This document shows positions 16,906 to 26,478 of a DNA stretch of 64,000 nucleotides, piece after piece. The position numbers and the translations under genes are program-made. The notes under the pieces were generated by a model, which was given only the letters and a program-made list of their open reading frames with translations, was not told where the DNA came from and did no database searches. Position 1 is the stretch's first letter; each line of letters opens with the position of its first letter. Origin of the DNA: Mycobacterium sp. 3519A (lineage in GTDB: Bacteria; Actinomycetota; Actinomycetes; Mycobacteriales; Mycobacteriaceae); contig NZ_OESG01000014.1 of NCBI RefSeq assembly GCF_900240945.1, positions 678,923 through 742,922 of the forward strand, written 5' to 3'.

Positions 16906-18293
16906 CGCCGTTCGAGCCTGTCGAAGTCGTCGGACAGCGCAGCCGCCAACTCGGTGATCCGCCGCTGGAAGCTGCGACTGAGCAGCTCGAGTTGGATCTC
17001 CGTGCCCGCGGCGATGTGCTTGTCCCACGGCAGCACGATCACGCGACCCGGGGGCACGTGCCGTTCGAACTGCTGCACCAGGTCCTCGACGTCGATGTTC
17101 GGCTTGCCCGGCGTGACGTGGTTGATCACCACACAGGACCGGCCGAGCAGATCCTGATAACCGTTCTGCCGCAACCAGTCCATGGTCACCGCGGCCTGCC
17201 GCGCGCCGTCGATCGACGCGCTCGCGACGATCACCAGACCCGACACCGTCGACAGCACGCCGCGGGCCGCGGGCTGGAACAGCCCGGCACCGCAGTCGGC
17301 GAGCACCAGGTTGTAGTACCGCGACACGATGTTGGTCGCGTTCGTCCAGTCCTCATCGTTGAACTCGCGGCGCGCCCCGCTGTACTCCTCGGAGGACAGA
17401 ATCTCCAGGTTCGACGCGTTCATGCTGGTGTAGGCGCGAATGTCGTTGTAGCGGGCCAACTCCTTGTCCGCCAACAGATCCGAGACGGTGGCTGCCGACT
17501 GGCGGCCTGCGCGGTCGGCGAGGTTGCCGCCGTCCGGGTCGGCGTCCACGGCGAGGATCCGGTCACCGCGGACCTTGCTCAGCGCCGAGCCGAGTGCGAC
17601 GGTGACCGCGGTCTTACCGACACCCCCCTTCAGCCCGAATATCCCGATCTGGTAGGAATCGCGGGCATTTCGCCGGATCCTGCCGTGCAGATCCATCTCG
17701 TAGAGCTCGTCGGGCGACAGCCCCAGGTTGATCCGCGTCAGCATGTACAGCACGTGCCGCCAGCCGCGCTGCGACGGCATCTTGACCGCGGACTTGACCC
17801 CGACATGAGACAGCGCGTCGATGGCGCGGTGATTGCCGATGGTCGCCGCCGACGTCGTGGCCGGCTGACTGGCCTGCGCTTGATTCGTCCGCCAGGCATT
17901 GCCCGCCTCGGATTGCGCCTCGGCGAAATGCTGTGACGGGGCAGGCGCGGGCGCAGGCCTCGGCGCCGGTGTGGGCGCCGAGCGTGGCTGCTCGAATCGA
18001 GCGCCCGCCGCGCCCGCGGACTGCGGTGCGCGCATCATGCCGTTGGCCTGACGCGGCTGCGGCGCCGTCCTGGTGGGCGGCATCTGCGTGGTCACCTCGG
18101 TCTGCCGCGGCGGCGGGGCAGGGGCGGCGGCGGTCTTGGTCGGTGCGATGGGCATCGGCGGCGGCGTCACATCGCTGCGGCCGTGCGCACCGGCGGGCGC
18201 CGCGGCGCCGTTCTCCGCTTCCTCGTCGGCTGTCTGCACAGCGTCCACCGAGGAGCCCGGGGAGTGGAATAGCCGGTCATAGTCAGCCGACAT
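16902..18293 (-). CDS. espI: ESX-1 regulator EspI, MinD/ParA-like ATPase
   Basis: The 463-residue protein has a disordered Pro/Ala-rich N-terminus (about 25-150) and a MinD/ParA-type ATPase with deviant Walker A LKGGVGKT (about 221-228) and the Walker A-prime-like AVDADPDGGNLADR. EspI in M. tuberculosis is reported to shut down ESX-1 secretion when ATP is low. The product is much shorter than the M. tuberculosis one, mainly through a shorter proline-rich region. A hairpin (18335-18371) separates it from esxA, so its expression may differ from esxBA. Its stop overlaps the eccD1 TTG. Confidence 0.9.
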   Translation of the reverse strand: MSADYDRLFHSPGSSVDAVQTADEEAENGAAAPAGAHGRSDVTPPPMPIAPTKTAAAPAPPPRQTEVTTQMPPTRTAPQPRQANGMMRAPQSAGAAGARFEQPRSAPTPAPRPAPAPAPSQHFAEAQSEAGNAWRTNQAQASQPATTSAATIGNHRAIDALSHVGVKSAVKMPSQRGWRHVLYMLTRINLGLSPDELYEMDLHGRIRRNARDSYQIGIFGLKGGVGKTAVTVALGSALSKVRGDRILAVDADPDGGNLADRAGRQSAATVSDLLADKELARYNDIRAYTSMNASNLEILSSEEYSGARREFNDEDWTNATNIVSRYYNLVLADCGAGLFQPAARGVLSTVSGLVIVASASIDGARQAAVTMDWLRQNGYQDLLGRSCVVINHVTPGKPNIDVEDLVQQFERHVPPGRVIVLPWDKHIAAGTEIQLELLSRSFQRRITELAAALSDDFDRLERR

Positions 18294-18334
18294 GGGTACC
18301 TCTCATCACTACTAGGTCACGCTGCGACACACGT

Positions 18335-18371
18335 GGTGGGCGAGCCGGGTCTTCGGACCGCCTCGCCCACC
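18335..18371 (-). terminator. Hairpin between esxA and espI
   Basis: GGTGGGCGAG (18335-18344) and CTCGCCCACC (18362-18371) are perfect 10-base arms. Inside them GTC-TTCG-GAC forms a further small stem. The hairpin starts 17 bases after the esxA stop. It has no T-run, so it may act as a partial terminator or a 3' stabiliser that keeps esxBA mRNA more abundant than espI-eccD1. Confidence 0.6.
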
Positions 18372-18387
18372 CGCGTGCTCGATCGTG

Positions 18388-18675
18388 TTATGCGAACATC
18401 CCGGTGACGCCGGCTTCGGTCTGAGCCATCGTTGCACTGGACTCGCTGATGGTCGATGCCAGGTTCTGCAGAGCTGCGTTGAGCTCGTTGGAGGTGCTGT
18501 CCCAGCGCATCTGCACGGCCTGGTAGGCCTCCGAGCCGGTGCCACCCCACACCGCGGCGAGCGCCGCGAGCGATCCCTTGCCTTCGTCGAGCAGGCCGGC
18601 GGTGGTGGCCACGGCGCCCTGAATGTCGCTTGCGCCGCCTTCGATACCGGCGAAGTTCCACAGCTGTTCGGTCAT
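18388..18675 (-). CDS. esxA: ESAT-6, ESX-1 secreted WXG100 protein
   Basis: This 95-residue protein forms the secreted 1:1 dimer with EsxB. It begins [12 protein letters not shown] and ends [10 protein letters not shown], both matching ESAT-6, with the W-x-G turn at Trp43-Gly45 ([10 protein letters not shown]) between two helices. GGAG lies 8 bases before the ATG. In rapidly growing relatives ESX-1 supports conjugal DNA transfer rather than virulence; that role here is inference. Confidence 0.97.
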   Translation of the reverse strand: MTEQLWNFAGIEGGASDIQGAVATTAGLLDEGKGSLAALAAVWGGTGSEAYQAVQMRWDSTSNELNAALQNLASTISESSATMAQTEAGVTGMFA

Positions 18676-18709
18676 AAGTCTTTCTCCGTTTCTCGTAAGT
18701 CGTTGTCGG

Positions 18710-19012
18710 TCAGAGGTTCATCGCGTTGGTCAGCGTGGCGTGCTGGTCCTCGTCGGTCGAGGTGTACTGCACACCGGAGGTGTGGATGTTGGCCGAGATG
18801 TCGTTCAACTCCTGCACCTGGCGGGCGGCCGCCTCGTGGAACCGCATCAGCGCGGCCTGCGCCGCGGTGCCTGCCTGGCCGTGCCACTGCCCTGCCAGCG
18901 CGCCGGCGACCGACTCGACGTGGGCGATGACGCCCTTGAGTTCACCGGAGATCCGTTCGAAATTCGCTGCCTCCTTGGCGAGGACAGCGGCATCTGTATT
19001 CATCTGTGCCAT
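18710..19012 (-). CDS. esxB: CFP-10, ESX-1 secreted WXG100 protein
   Basis: The 100-residue partner of EsxA. The W-x-G motif is Trp43-His44-Gly45 ([14 protein letters not shown]). The general type VII secretion motif YxxxD/E is Tyr83 to Asp87 ([10 protein letters not shown]), and the last residues TNAMNL form the tail that binds the third ATPase domain of EccCb1 in the family. AAGGAA lies about 10 bases before the ATG. esxA follows after 34 bases. Confidence 0.97.
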   Translation of the reverse strand: MAQMNTDAAVLAKEAANFERISGELKGVIAHVESVAGALAGQWHGQAGTAAQAALMRFHEAAARQVQELNDISANIHTSGVQYTSTDEDQHATLTNAMNL

Positions 19013-19094
19013 CTGGATAATTTCCTTTTCTTCTGCGTGTCCTCACCAAAACCAATGGCGAGTCTTTCCGACCCCTTGGCCGGGAAGTCTTCGG

Positions 19095-20411
19095 TTACCA
19101 GTCGTCTTCTTCGTCTTCGGCCAGGTCGTAAACCAGCGGCGACGGTGCCGTCAGCGCTTGCTTCGTCCCACCGCTCTTCTGGCCGTGGCCCATCATGCCC
19201 ATCGGCCCCGCGCCGCCGCCCGAGCCGACCGGCGCCAGCCCTGCCGCCGACGCGCCTGCCGCAGCGCCTGCGGCGACGGACACCGGCGAAACCGTCGGCT
19301 CCAGTTCCGCCCCAACGAGTTTCGACATCAGCGGGGTGCGCGCCGCCGTGCCGCCCGCACCGGGCAGTGACGCGGCCCGCACCAGACCTGCGCCCGAACC
19401 CGCACCCGAACCGCCCACCAGTGGATGGTTGGACAGCGGGCTGGTGCCGATCAGGCCCATCTGGGCGCCCTTGTCGCCGCCCAGCCCGCCCATCTGGCTG
19501 AACATCGACGACACCTGCTGCAGCGGCTGGGTCAGCTGTTGCATCGGCTGCATCACCATCTGGCCGGCCTGCTGCGGCAGTTGTCCGAGCGTCGAACCCA
19601 GCTGCGAGGCCAGTTGCATGCCCATCTGCATGCCTTGCTGCGCGCCCTGCTGCAGTTGACCCTGTTGCGAAAACTGTTGTGCGTTCTGGGCTTTCTGCGC
19701 CTGACCCTCTGCGGTGGTCGCCATCTGATTGGCCTGCGCCGCGGCGCGCCCTGTCTGCAAGCCCGCCGATTCGATGGTGGCCTGCGCGCCGACGTGGGCG
19801 ATCGCCGTTTCGCGAGCCACCGCCCCGGCGGTCATCGCCGCGGCCTGGCCCAGCGCCGCACCCGTCGCGGCCTCGCCGACGCCGGGGATGACAATCGGCT
19901 TCATCGGCATGATCGGCTCGAACAGAATGTTCAGCGCCGTCTCAGCGGCATAGACGTCCATCGCGCCTGCGGCCTGGTTCCACATCCGCACGAAATAGTC
20001 GAACTCGTTGACTCCGATGGGCACCGTGTTGATGCCGAGGAAGTTGGTGGCCTCCAGCACGGCGTGGGTGACGTGGTTGGCCTCGATCTCCGGAATGGGC
20101 GGCGTGGTGATCATCGCCATGTCGTAGGAGTTGGCCTGCGCGGTCGCCTGCAATGCGCGCTTTTGCGCCTGCGCCGACACGGTGCGTAGCCAGACGACCA
20201 TCGGCATGGTTGCGGAGACGGCTCGTTCACTGGCCGTACCGCTCCACGCCGAGGTCAGCGCGGCCAGGGTGCCCGCCAACTCGTCGGCCTGAGTTTCCAG
20301 TTCGATCGCAAACGCCTCCCAGCCCGCGGCGGCCTGGAGCATCGGCACCGAGCCGGCCCCAAACATCAACCGCGCGGTGTTCAACTCGGGCGGCATCGCA
20401 TGCCAGATCAT
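19095..20411 (-). CDS. PPE68: PPE68, ESX-1 PPE protein
   Basis: The 438-residue protein starts [16 protein letters not shown], the PPE68 signature, with the W-x-G-like turn [11 protein letters not shown] in the PPE domain (about 1-175). The C-terminal part is Gln-rich (about 230-290, runs such as [16 protein letters not shown]), then Gly/Ala/Ser-rich, and ends in acidic [12 protein letters not shown]68 pairs with PE35, is bound by EspG1, and is exported through ESX-1. PE35 lies 41 bases upstream. No strong ribosome site is seen before the ATG, suggesting coupling to PE35 translation. Confidence 0.95.
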   Translation of the reverse strand: MIWHAMPPELNTARLMFGAGSVPMLQAAAGWEAFAIELETQADELAGTLAALTSAWSGTASERAVSATMPMVVWLRTVSAQAQKRALQATAQANSYDMAMITTPPIPEIEANHVTHAVLEATNFLGINTVPIGVNEFDYFVRMWNQAAGAMDVYAAETALNILFEPIMPMKPIVIPGVGEAATGAALGQAAAMTAGAVARETAIAHVGAQATIESAGLQTGRAAAQANQMATTAEGQAQKAQNAQQFSQQGQLQQGAQQGMQMGMQLASQLGSTLGQLPQQAGQMVMQPMQQLTQPLQQVSSMFSQMGGLGGDKGAQMGLIGTSPLSNHPLVGGSGAGSGAGLVRAASLPGAGGTAARTPLMSKLVGAELEPTVSPVSVAAGAAAGASAAGLAPVGSGGGAGPMGMMGHGQKSGGTKQALTAPSPLVYDLAEDEEDDW

Positions 20412-20452
20412 GATCGACTAAGAACCCAGATTTGCCTGATCGACTGCGGCTA

Positions 20453-20749
20453 CTAGGAAAGAGCGGCGGCGTTGGCGCCGTCGACCGCGGTGTAGATGCC
20501 CGCTGCTTCCATGTACGCGGCACCCGCCCGCGTGAGTTCTTCCTGCGCAAACGTGTTCTGCGCGAGACTCTCGACGCCCTCTGCGGCGAAGGCCGCCGCC
20601 GCCATCGCGGAGACCTCTTCGGCACCGGCGGGCACCAACGCCGTCACGGCCGCCGAGGCCGTGGTGCCGGACGCCAGCCCACGGGCGCCGTTTGCGACCA
20701 CCTGGGCACCGAGGCCGACGGCCCCGGGATTGTGTTCCATGGGTTGCAT
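20453..20749 (-). CDS. PE35: PE35, ESX-1 PE protein
   Basis: The 98-residue protein has the PE-domain helical hairpin and the conserved LVPAGAEEVSAMAAAAFAAE, matching PE35. I choose ATG 20749 (MQPMEHNPG) over the internal ATG 20740 because AAGGAG lies 9 bases before the first. The frame is open further upstream, but that part is antisense-like. The family's YxxxD/E motif appears as YMEAAG/YTAVDG near the end. It heads the PE35-PPE68-esxB-esxA group, with a possible promoter at 20785-20813. Confidence 0.93.
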   Translation of the reverse strand: MQPMEHNPGAVGLGAQVVANGARGLASGTTASAAVTALVPAGAEEVSAMAAAAFAAEGVESLAQNTFAQEELTRAGAAYMEAAGIYTAVDGANAAALS

Positions 20750-20784
20750 TTGCGGATACTCCTTTTCCGTGTCAAAAACCCTGC

Positions 20785-20813
20785 ATATTGGTTTGTGCGC
20801 AGCCCAACGACAA
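20785..20813 (-). promoter_or_regulatory. Possible internal promoter for PE35-PPE68-esxB-esxA
   Basis: In the 146-base gap between eccCb1 and PE35, the minus strand has TTGTCG (20813-20808), a 17-base spacer, and CAATAT (20790-20785). The predicted leader is about 30 bases and includes the AAGGAG of PE35. The match is moderate and unmeasured. Confidence 0.35.
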
Positions 20814-20895
20814 TTGCCTAAACGTACCGAAATCTGGTCCCCGACCACTTTGCTGGCACGTCGTTTCCGACTTTGCTGAGCGTCTTTGTCATAGT

Positions 20896-22677
20896 CTAGC
20901 GGCCCCCGAGGGGTGCTGCCGACACTTCTTCTTCCGGTGGATCCACATAGGCCGCCTGAATGACCTCCTTGCCGTCCGGCGAGACGAGGAACGCCTGGCC
21001 GGGCGGACGCCGTTTGAGCTTGATCTCGCTCGACGGGAACTCCTGCTTCTCCCCGGACAGGAACATGGTCGGCGACCCCGCGCCGTAGGCGGCGCCGACG
21101 AACTTGTCCATGGTCGCTCGATGCGCCTGGCTCATCTGGCACGTGACGATGATGTGCAGGCCGATGTCCGCCGCCGCGGGCAGCAGCGGGAACAGCGGCG
21201 CCATCGGGGGCACCACGCCGCTGGCCGCGACGATCATGTGCCAGTCGTCGACGAGCAGCACCACATCCGGGCCCGTCCACCACGACCTGGCCCGCAATTG
21301 CGCGGTGGTCAGGTCCGGTGGGGGCAGCCGCTTCTGCAGGTTGACCGCCAGTGCCTTGATGGCCTCTTCGAGCGTGGCGTTGTTGCGGTTGACGGCGCCG
21401 GCGTCGAGCAGATGACTCTCGGGCACCGCGTCGAGCAGACCCGACCGATAGTCGGCGAGCATGAACCGCACCTGCGCCGGGCTGTTGCGCTTGCAGATGG
21501 CCTGCGACACGGCGTGCGCGATACGCGTCTTGCCCGACTTCGGTGCGCCGAAGATCAACAGGTGCGGCGTCATGTACATCGGGTTGTAGGCCACCGACAG
21601 GTCAGACTCCCGAATACCCAGCGGCACAGTCCACCTGGTGCGGTAGTCGGCGTCGGGGCCTGGCGGGTGCGGGTCCAGCTCGTGTAGGTAGATGCGTTCC
21701 GGCAGCACCCGCACGCGCGGCGCCTGCTCGGCGTTGCGGGCGGCGATGATCTGCACCGCCTCCGAGATCGCGGGCACCAGGTTGTCGGCGCTGTGCACGC
21801 CGTCGAGTCGGGGCACTCCCATCATCAGGTGGTGCTTCTCCATCGACACCGCGCGGCCGGGCCGGTTGGCGGGAATTTCGCGGGTGATCCGGTCGATCTG
21901 CGTTTCGTTGACATCGCCGAGCCGGAATTCGACCTTGGTGCCCAGGTAGTCGCGCACGCGTGACTTCAGCTCGGTCCAGCGCGGGGTGGAAATGATGGTG
22001 TGTACGCCGAACGCCAAGCCCTGCCCGGCCAGATCCTGGACGACGGGCTCGAGGTCGGGGAACTCGGCGACGAAGGCGGGCCAGCCGTCGATGACCAGGA
22101 AGACGTCGCCGAACGGGTCGGCGGCCGCGGGGTGGTTCGGGTCCTCGCGCATCTGGCGGTACGCGGCCATCGACCCGACGCGGTGCTGCTTGAACATCGC
22201 TTCTCGTTGCCGCAGAACGGCTTTCATCTCCGCGACGACGCGGTTCACCCGGTCGGGTTCAGACCGGGTGGCGACCCCCCCGACGTGTGGCAGGTCCTCC
22301 AGATACATCAACCCGCCACCGCCGAGGTCGATGCAGTAGAACTGCACCTGGCGGGGCGTGTGGGTGGCCGCGGCCGAAAGCACCAACGTCTGCAGGAACG
22401 TCGACTTGCCGGTCTGCGGAGCGCCGCCGACAGCGATGTTGCCGCCTGCCGCCGATACGTCGATGCCCCACACTTCCTGTCGGTGCCGCCGCGGTTCGTC
22501 CATGATGCCAAGCCCGAAACGCAGCGGTTGGCGTTGCCGGTCCCGCTCGACGAGTTCGTTCACCGGGGTCGGATCGGCCAACGGCGGCAACCACATTCGG
22601 TACGCGCGAATCTCGCCGGTGGTCAACTGGTCGAGGACCACCTCACGCAGCACTCTCTGGTCAGACTCGATGCTCAT
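20896..22677 (-). CDS. eccCb1: ESX-1 FtsK/SpoIIIE ATPase EccCb
   Basis: The 593-residue soluble half of the split EccC motor carries two ATPase domains, with P-loops [10 protein letters not shown] (about 84-93) and FGAPKSGKT (about 373-381), and Walker B-type strands VFLVIDGW and VVLLVDDWH. In the family its last domain recognises the EsxB C-terminal tail. The start is ATG 22677, about 103 bases after the eccCa1 stop. As in M. tuberculosis ESX-1, the EccC gene is split into Ca and Cb. Confidence 0.95.
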   Translation of the reverse strand: MSIESDQRVLREVVLDQLTTGEIRAYRMWLPPLADPTPVNELVERDRQRQPLRFGLGIMDEPRRHRQEVWGIDVSAAGGNIAVGGAPQTGKSTFLQTLVLSAAATHTPRQVQFYCIDLGGGGLMYLEDLPHVGGVATRSEPDRVNRVVAEMKAVLRQREAMFKQHRVGSMAAYRQMREDPNHPAAADPFGDVFLVIDGWPAFVAEFPDLEPVVQDLAGQGLAFGVHTIISTPRWTELKSRVRDYLGTKVEFRLGDVNETQIDRITREIPANRPGRAVSMEKHHLMMGVPRLDGVHSADNLVPAISEAVQIIAARNAEQAPRVRVLPERIYLHELDPHPPGPDADYRTRWTVPLGIRESDLSVAYNPMYMTPHLLIFGAPKSGKTRIAHAVSQAICKRNSPAQVRFMLADYRSGLLDAVPESHLLDAGAVNRNNATLEEAIKALAVNLQKRLPPPDLTTAQLRARSWWTGPDVVLLVDDWHMIVAASGVVPPMAPLFPLLPAAADIGLHIIVTCQMSQAHRATMDKFVGAAYGAGSPTMFLSGEKQEFPSSEIKLKRRPPGQAFLVSPDGKEVIQAAYVDPPEEEVSAAPLGGR

Positions 22678-22780
22678 GCCTCACCTTTCGCGGCCCCGGC
22701 GGGGCTACGGTTTTTGACGGATTTCGCGCCGAAATCGGCATATTCCGTAGTCTCGGCGCACGTCCGAGCGTTTTTCACGG

Positions 22781-25012
22781 TCATGAGCTCACCGCCGTAT
22801 CGAAGATCGGGGCCGCGGTGAACTGATGGATGCGCAACCGGCCGTCGGTCTGCGCACGGGGTCGGACCTCCCCGTTGTCTTCGACCGGTGCCGCCGGTTC
22901 GTAGTTGACCCCGGTCCACACGCTCTGAAACTTGACCGGGTCTTCCATGCCGACCCGCAGGAACCCGACGCCGCTCTCCTTGTTCGTGATGTATTGCGCC
23001 TCTGGCGTGCCGATCACGGCCTTCGACTCGGCAGAACTGGTGGTGCGCAACGCGATACGGTATGTCAGGTTCGGTTCGAGCTTGTCGATCCGCACACCGC
23101 CGGTGTTCAGCGACTGGGTGGCCAGCAGCAGGTGCACCCGCAGCGACCGGCCGACACGGCAGATGCGGTCGAACAGGCCGATGAAGTCGGGGTGGTTCTG
23201 CAGCAGTTCGGCGAACTCGTCGACGACGACGAAAAGCGTTGGCAGCGGCGGCAGCTCGGCACCCCGCTCGCGGTGCTTCTCGTATTCGGCCACCCCGGAC
23301 AGTGCGCCCGCGGCGCCGACCTGCATACCCGCCTGCCGCAGGATCGACTGGCGGCGGTCCAGTTCACCGGTGAGCACCTCGCCCATCCGGCTGACCAGTT
23401 CGGCTTCCTCTTCCATGTTGGTGACGACGGCCGCGGTGTGCGGCAGCTTCTCCATACCGAGGAACGTCGATCCGCCCTTGAAGTCGGTGAGCAGCAGGTT
23501 GACCTGGTCGGGGTGATGGGTGGCCGCCAGGGACAGGATCAGCGTGCGCAGGAACTCGGACTTACCGGAACCCGTTGTGCCGATCAGCATTCCGTGCGGG
23601 CCGGCGCCGAATTCCGCGCCCTCCTTGATGTCGAGGTGCATCACTTCGCCGGTCTTGAGTTCGTGGCCGAACGGGATCCGCAACCGGTCCCGGTCGGTGT
23701 CGGTGAACATCCGCCACCTGGCAGGCGTCACTTCCTCGACCGTCTGCGCGCCGACAATCTGGTGCCACTCGGTGGCGACCTTCTTGTGCACCCGCACGCT
23801 CTTGTCGATGATGGTGCCGGTGATCGACCAGCCCGCCAGCTTGCGGGCCACCCGGCCCGCCTGTGCCGGTGTCATCGAGTCGGCCACGCTGGTGACGAGC
23901 CGGAACGTTTGATTGGGCAGCCTGTCGTCGGCCGTGCTGTCGGCGTCGACGCGGATCCGATACACCGAACCGCGGTGGTTGCCCAGCGTGATCACGGTGA
24001 CGCCGGCCCGTCCGTCGACCGGGAATCCCGCTCTGCCACCGGTCAAGTCGACGACGACGACGTAGGGTCCGCTCGGCACCGAGTCGGCGGTATGCGGTCC
24101 GCGGGCGGTCAGATCGCTCAATCCGTCGGGGCGGGTGAACACCAACCGGGTGGGCCCAGCGGCGTCGGTGTCGGTCTGATGCGCGACGTGCGGCAGCCAC
24201 TTCAGCCACGCCCAGTCCGGGTCCTCCGGGTTGTCTGTGAGGACCCGCAGTTGGAGCAGATCCGGCGGATGGAATACCGCGAGGTGGCAGATCATCGCGC
24301 GCAGCAACCCGGCGGCGCCCGCCGCGTCACCGCCGATCGCGATCGTCGGAAAGGTCCGCAGCTGAACGAGCTTCGGGCAGTCGTGGATGAGGCCGTGGGT
24401 GCGCAGGAACTTCGTCACCCACATGTGGCTGACCGGCTCGAGGTGCGCTTGCGGTGCCCCTTGCGGGCCCGCCAGCTCACCGCCGACGGCGGGCTTCAAC
24501 AGCCGGTCGACTGCAGGCTCCGAGCCGATGCCGATGCGGGTGGCCGCGTAGAAGTCGGCGTTGACCTGCCGCGACCACTGCCGGTTGGTGCCGATCAGCG
24601 ACAGCAGGTCCTCGGGATGCGGTGCGTGGTAATTGAAGAATGTCACCTGCGCGGCAGCAGACGACGTGACTCGCGTCCGAAGGCCGGCCAGATAGCGCAG
24701 GTATTCCTTGCGGTCGGCGTTGATCTCGGGTACTCGCTTGCCGCCGGGTCCGCCGCCGGCCATGAAGCCGACGGTGGCCATCACCATCATCAGGGGCATC
24801 ATCAGCATGTACGGCGACAGTTGACGGATGCCGGTGAAGATCATGATCGCGATCATCCCGAGCATGCCGCCGCCCATCACCCACGGCAGCGCCTTCTGGA
24901 TACCCGAGGGTGGGATCTCGATGCCGAGATCGTCAGGCGGGGTGACGGTGATCTCGCCCGGCGTCAACCGCGGTCCGCGCTTGATGATCGGCGTGAACTT
25001 CTTCGTCGTCAT
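22781..25012 (-). CDS. eccCa1: ESX-1 FtsK/SpoIIIE ATPase EccCa (membrane half)
   Basis: The 743-residue protein begins [20 protein letters not shown], has two membrane helices (about 38-90, around MGGGMLGMIAIMIFTGI), a stalk domain, and the first FtsK-like ATPase domain with P-loop GTTGSGKS and Walker B LFVVVDEFAEL. EccC powers substrate movement through the channel. The frame is open upstream to 25156, but the family start is ATG 25012-25010, which shares one base with the eccB1 stop (TGATG). Confidence 0.95.
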   Translation of the reverse strand: MTTKKFTPIIKRGPRLTPGEITVTPPDDLGIEIPPSGIQKALPWVMGGGMLGMIAIMIFTGIRQLSPYMLMMPLMMVMATVGFMAGGGPGGKRVPEINADRKEYLRYLAGLRTRVTSSAAAQVTFFNYHAPHPEDLLSLIGTNRQWSRQVNADFYAATRIGIGSEPAVDRLLKPAVGGELAGPQGAPQAHLEPVSHMWVTKFLRTHGLIHDCPKLVQLRTFPTIAIGGDAAGAAGLLRAMICHLAVFHPPDLLQLRVLTDNPEDPDWAWLKWLPHVAHQTDTDAAGPTRLVFTRPDGLSDLTARGPHTADSVPSGPYVVVVDLTGGRAGFPVDGRAGVTVITLGNHRGSVYRIRVDADSTADDRLPNQTFRLVTSVADSMTPAQAGRVARKLAGWSITGTIIDKSVRVHKKVATEWHQIVGAQTVEEVTPARWRMFTDTDRDRLRIPFGHELKTGEVMHLDIKEGAEFGAGPHGMLIGTTGSGKSEFLRTLILSLAATHHPDQVNLLLTDFKGGSTFLGMEKLPHTAAVVTNMEEEAELVSRMGEVLTGELDRRQSILRQAGMQVGAAGALSGVAEYEKHRERGAELPPLPTLFVVVDEFAELLQNHPDFIGLFDRICRVGRSLRVHLLLATQSLNTGGVRIDKLEPNLTYRIALRTTSSAESKAVIGTPEAQYITNKESGVGFLRVGMEDPVKFQSVWTGVNYEPAAPVEDNGEVRPRAQTDGRLRIHQFTAAPIFDTAVSS

Positions 25013-26475
25013 CAGCCGCCTCCTACGCTCGCGCCTGCCGGCTGCGCGCCTTCGATCTTGCGCGGGTCCGGGTCGGCGGGCAGGGTGTCGTGCTCCAGCA
25101 GCGCCGCCTGTTTCGACAGCACCGGCCCGTCCACCAGCAGCGAAACCACTTGCCACGGAGCCGTCTTCGGGCCGATCAGGCCGAGCGTCTTGGCCGTCTC
25201 CTCATCGGGCAGCCCGTAGCGCACGCCCTGCGGGTCGATGTAATAGAGGCTCTCGCCGTACCTGGGATCCGGTGACTGCAGCCGGATGAACTGCCCGCCG
25301 TCGATGTAAACCGTTGAGGTGCCGTCGATCTGCTTGATGCCGGTGGTCATCGCCGACGCCGGGATCGGCAGGTGGCGGCCGCTGATCACGGTGGTCTTCG
25401 GCGCCTGGTCACCCGGTTCGCGCTGCCATGCCCAGCACATCGACGGTGCATCCTCGCGAAGCAGAATGTCCATCGGTTTGTCCGGCAGCGGCGAGGTGTA
25501 CACCCGCTCTGGGATCTTCGCGACGATGCTGGACTCCACCGAGGGCGGCGCGATCAGTCCGAACGAATTGGTGGCGCGCAGGGCTGCCGCGGTGGTGTCG
25601 TTGACCTTCGCCACCCCGTCGGGCAGCACCACGTAATGCTGTTCACCCGAATCACCCACCGTGGTGAACACCGACCCGATCACCAGATTGGGCGGCAGGC
25701 CAACGGTATTCGGCGCGCCCGCCGCGGGTACGTCCGGTAGCTGCCACGGACCCGCGTTCGGCAACGCGTTGTACAGCCCTTCGGAGATCGGGGTGGCCTT
25801 GGCGGTGACCGGAATGCCCACGGCCGAGGTGACGGCACGGTCGGCGAGGTCGATCGCGTGCCTGCCGTCGTTGGTGACCAGCCAGTCGTTGTCCTTGTAC
25901 GACACCAGCACGCCCTGATCGGGCCGCATCGGGCCGACCGAGCTGTCGAGGCGCAGTGACTGGATGATCACCGACGTCTCCACCGTCGGAGCGACGCTGT
26001 CGGGTTTGGTGACGGTGTCGCACAACGTCCACGTCGACGCAGCGCCGCCGACCGGGGTGGCGTACGGCGCGCCGGGAATTCCGATCGGCTGGCCCTTCGG
26101 CATCTTGTTCAGCTCGTCGGACTTCACCGCCACCGGACTGTTGGCGTTGCCGAGGACCAACCGGGCCGATGTCAGGTTGTACACCGGCCGCAGTTGTCCC
26201 GTGCCCGGCATCACCACGTACAGCTGGTTGGTGCTGCGGTCCACCAAAAGCGTGTCGCCGCCCCGCTTTCCGAGCGGCTTGAAGTACGCCAGCAGGCCAG
26301 CGCCGAGGCATATCAACACCGCGATGACGATGCCCGCCGACACCGAACGGCTGTAGAACTGCAGCGGGTCGTCGAACATCCTGGTGTCGCGCCGCACGAT
26401 CGCGTGCTCGACCCGGCGCAGCAGGAATCGCCAGCCGCTGACTTGCACCTTGGTGGTGAGCCGGAAACTTGCCAT
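25012..26475 (-). CDS. eccB1: ESX-1 periplasmic/membrane component EccB
   Basis: The 487-residue protein has a short cytosolic start ([16 protein letters not shown]), one membrane helix (about 43-65), and a large periplasmic repeat domain with [12 protein letters not shown] and a conserved cysteine pair (TLCDTV, SMCWAW). EccB caps the channel on the outer face of the inner membrane and has a weak ATPase in some family members. It begins 3 bases after eccA1 and its stop shares a base with the eccCa1 start. Confidence 0.95.
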   Translation of the reverse strand: MASFRLTTKVQVSGWRFLLRRVEHAIVRRDTRMFDDPLQFYSRSVSAGIVIAVLICLGAGLLAYFKPLGKRGGDTLLVDRSTNQLYVVMPGTGQLRPVYNLTSARLVLGNANSPVAVKSDELNKMPKGQPIGIPGAPYATPVGGAASTWTLCDTVTKPDSVAPTVETSVIIQSLRLDSSVGPMRPDQGVLVSYKDNDWLVTNDGRHAIDLADRAVTSAVGIPVTAKATPISEGLYNALPNAGPWQLPDVPAAGAPNTVGLPPNLVIGSVFTTVGDSGEQHYVVLPDGVAKVNDTTAAALRATNSFGLIAPPSVESSIVAKIPERVYTSPLPDKPMDILLREDAPSMCWAWQREPGDQAPKTTVISGRHLPIPASAMTTGIKQIDGTSTVYIDGGQFIRLQSPDPRYGESLYYIDPQGVRYGLPDEETAKTLGLIGPKTAPWQVVSLLVDGPVLSKQAALLEHDTLPADPDPRKIEGAQPAGASVGGG

Positions 26476-26478
26476 CGG

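Noticed and set aside
22826..25219. A 797-codon plus-strand frame opposite eccCa1
   Set aside because: It is the antisense shadow of a well-supported gene, with His/Arg/Gln-rich composition and no domain.
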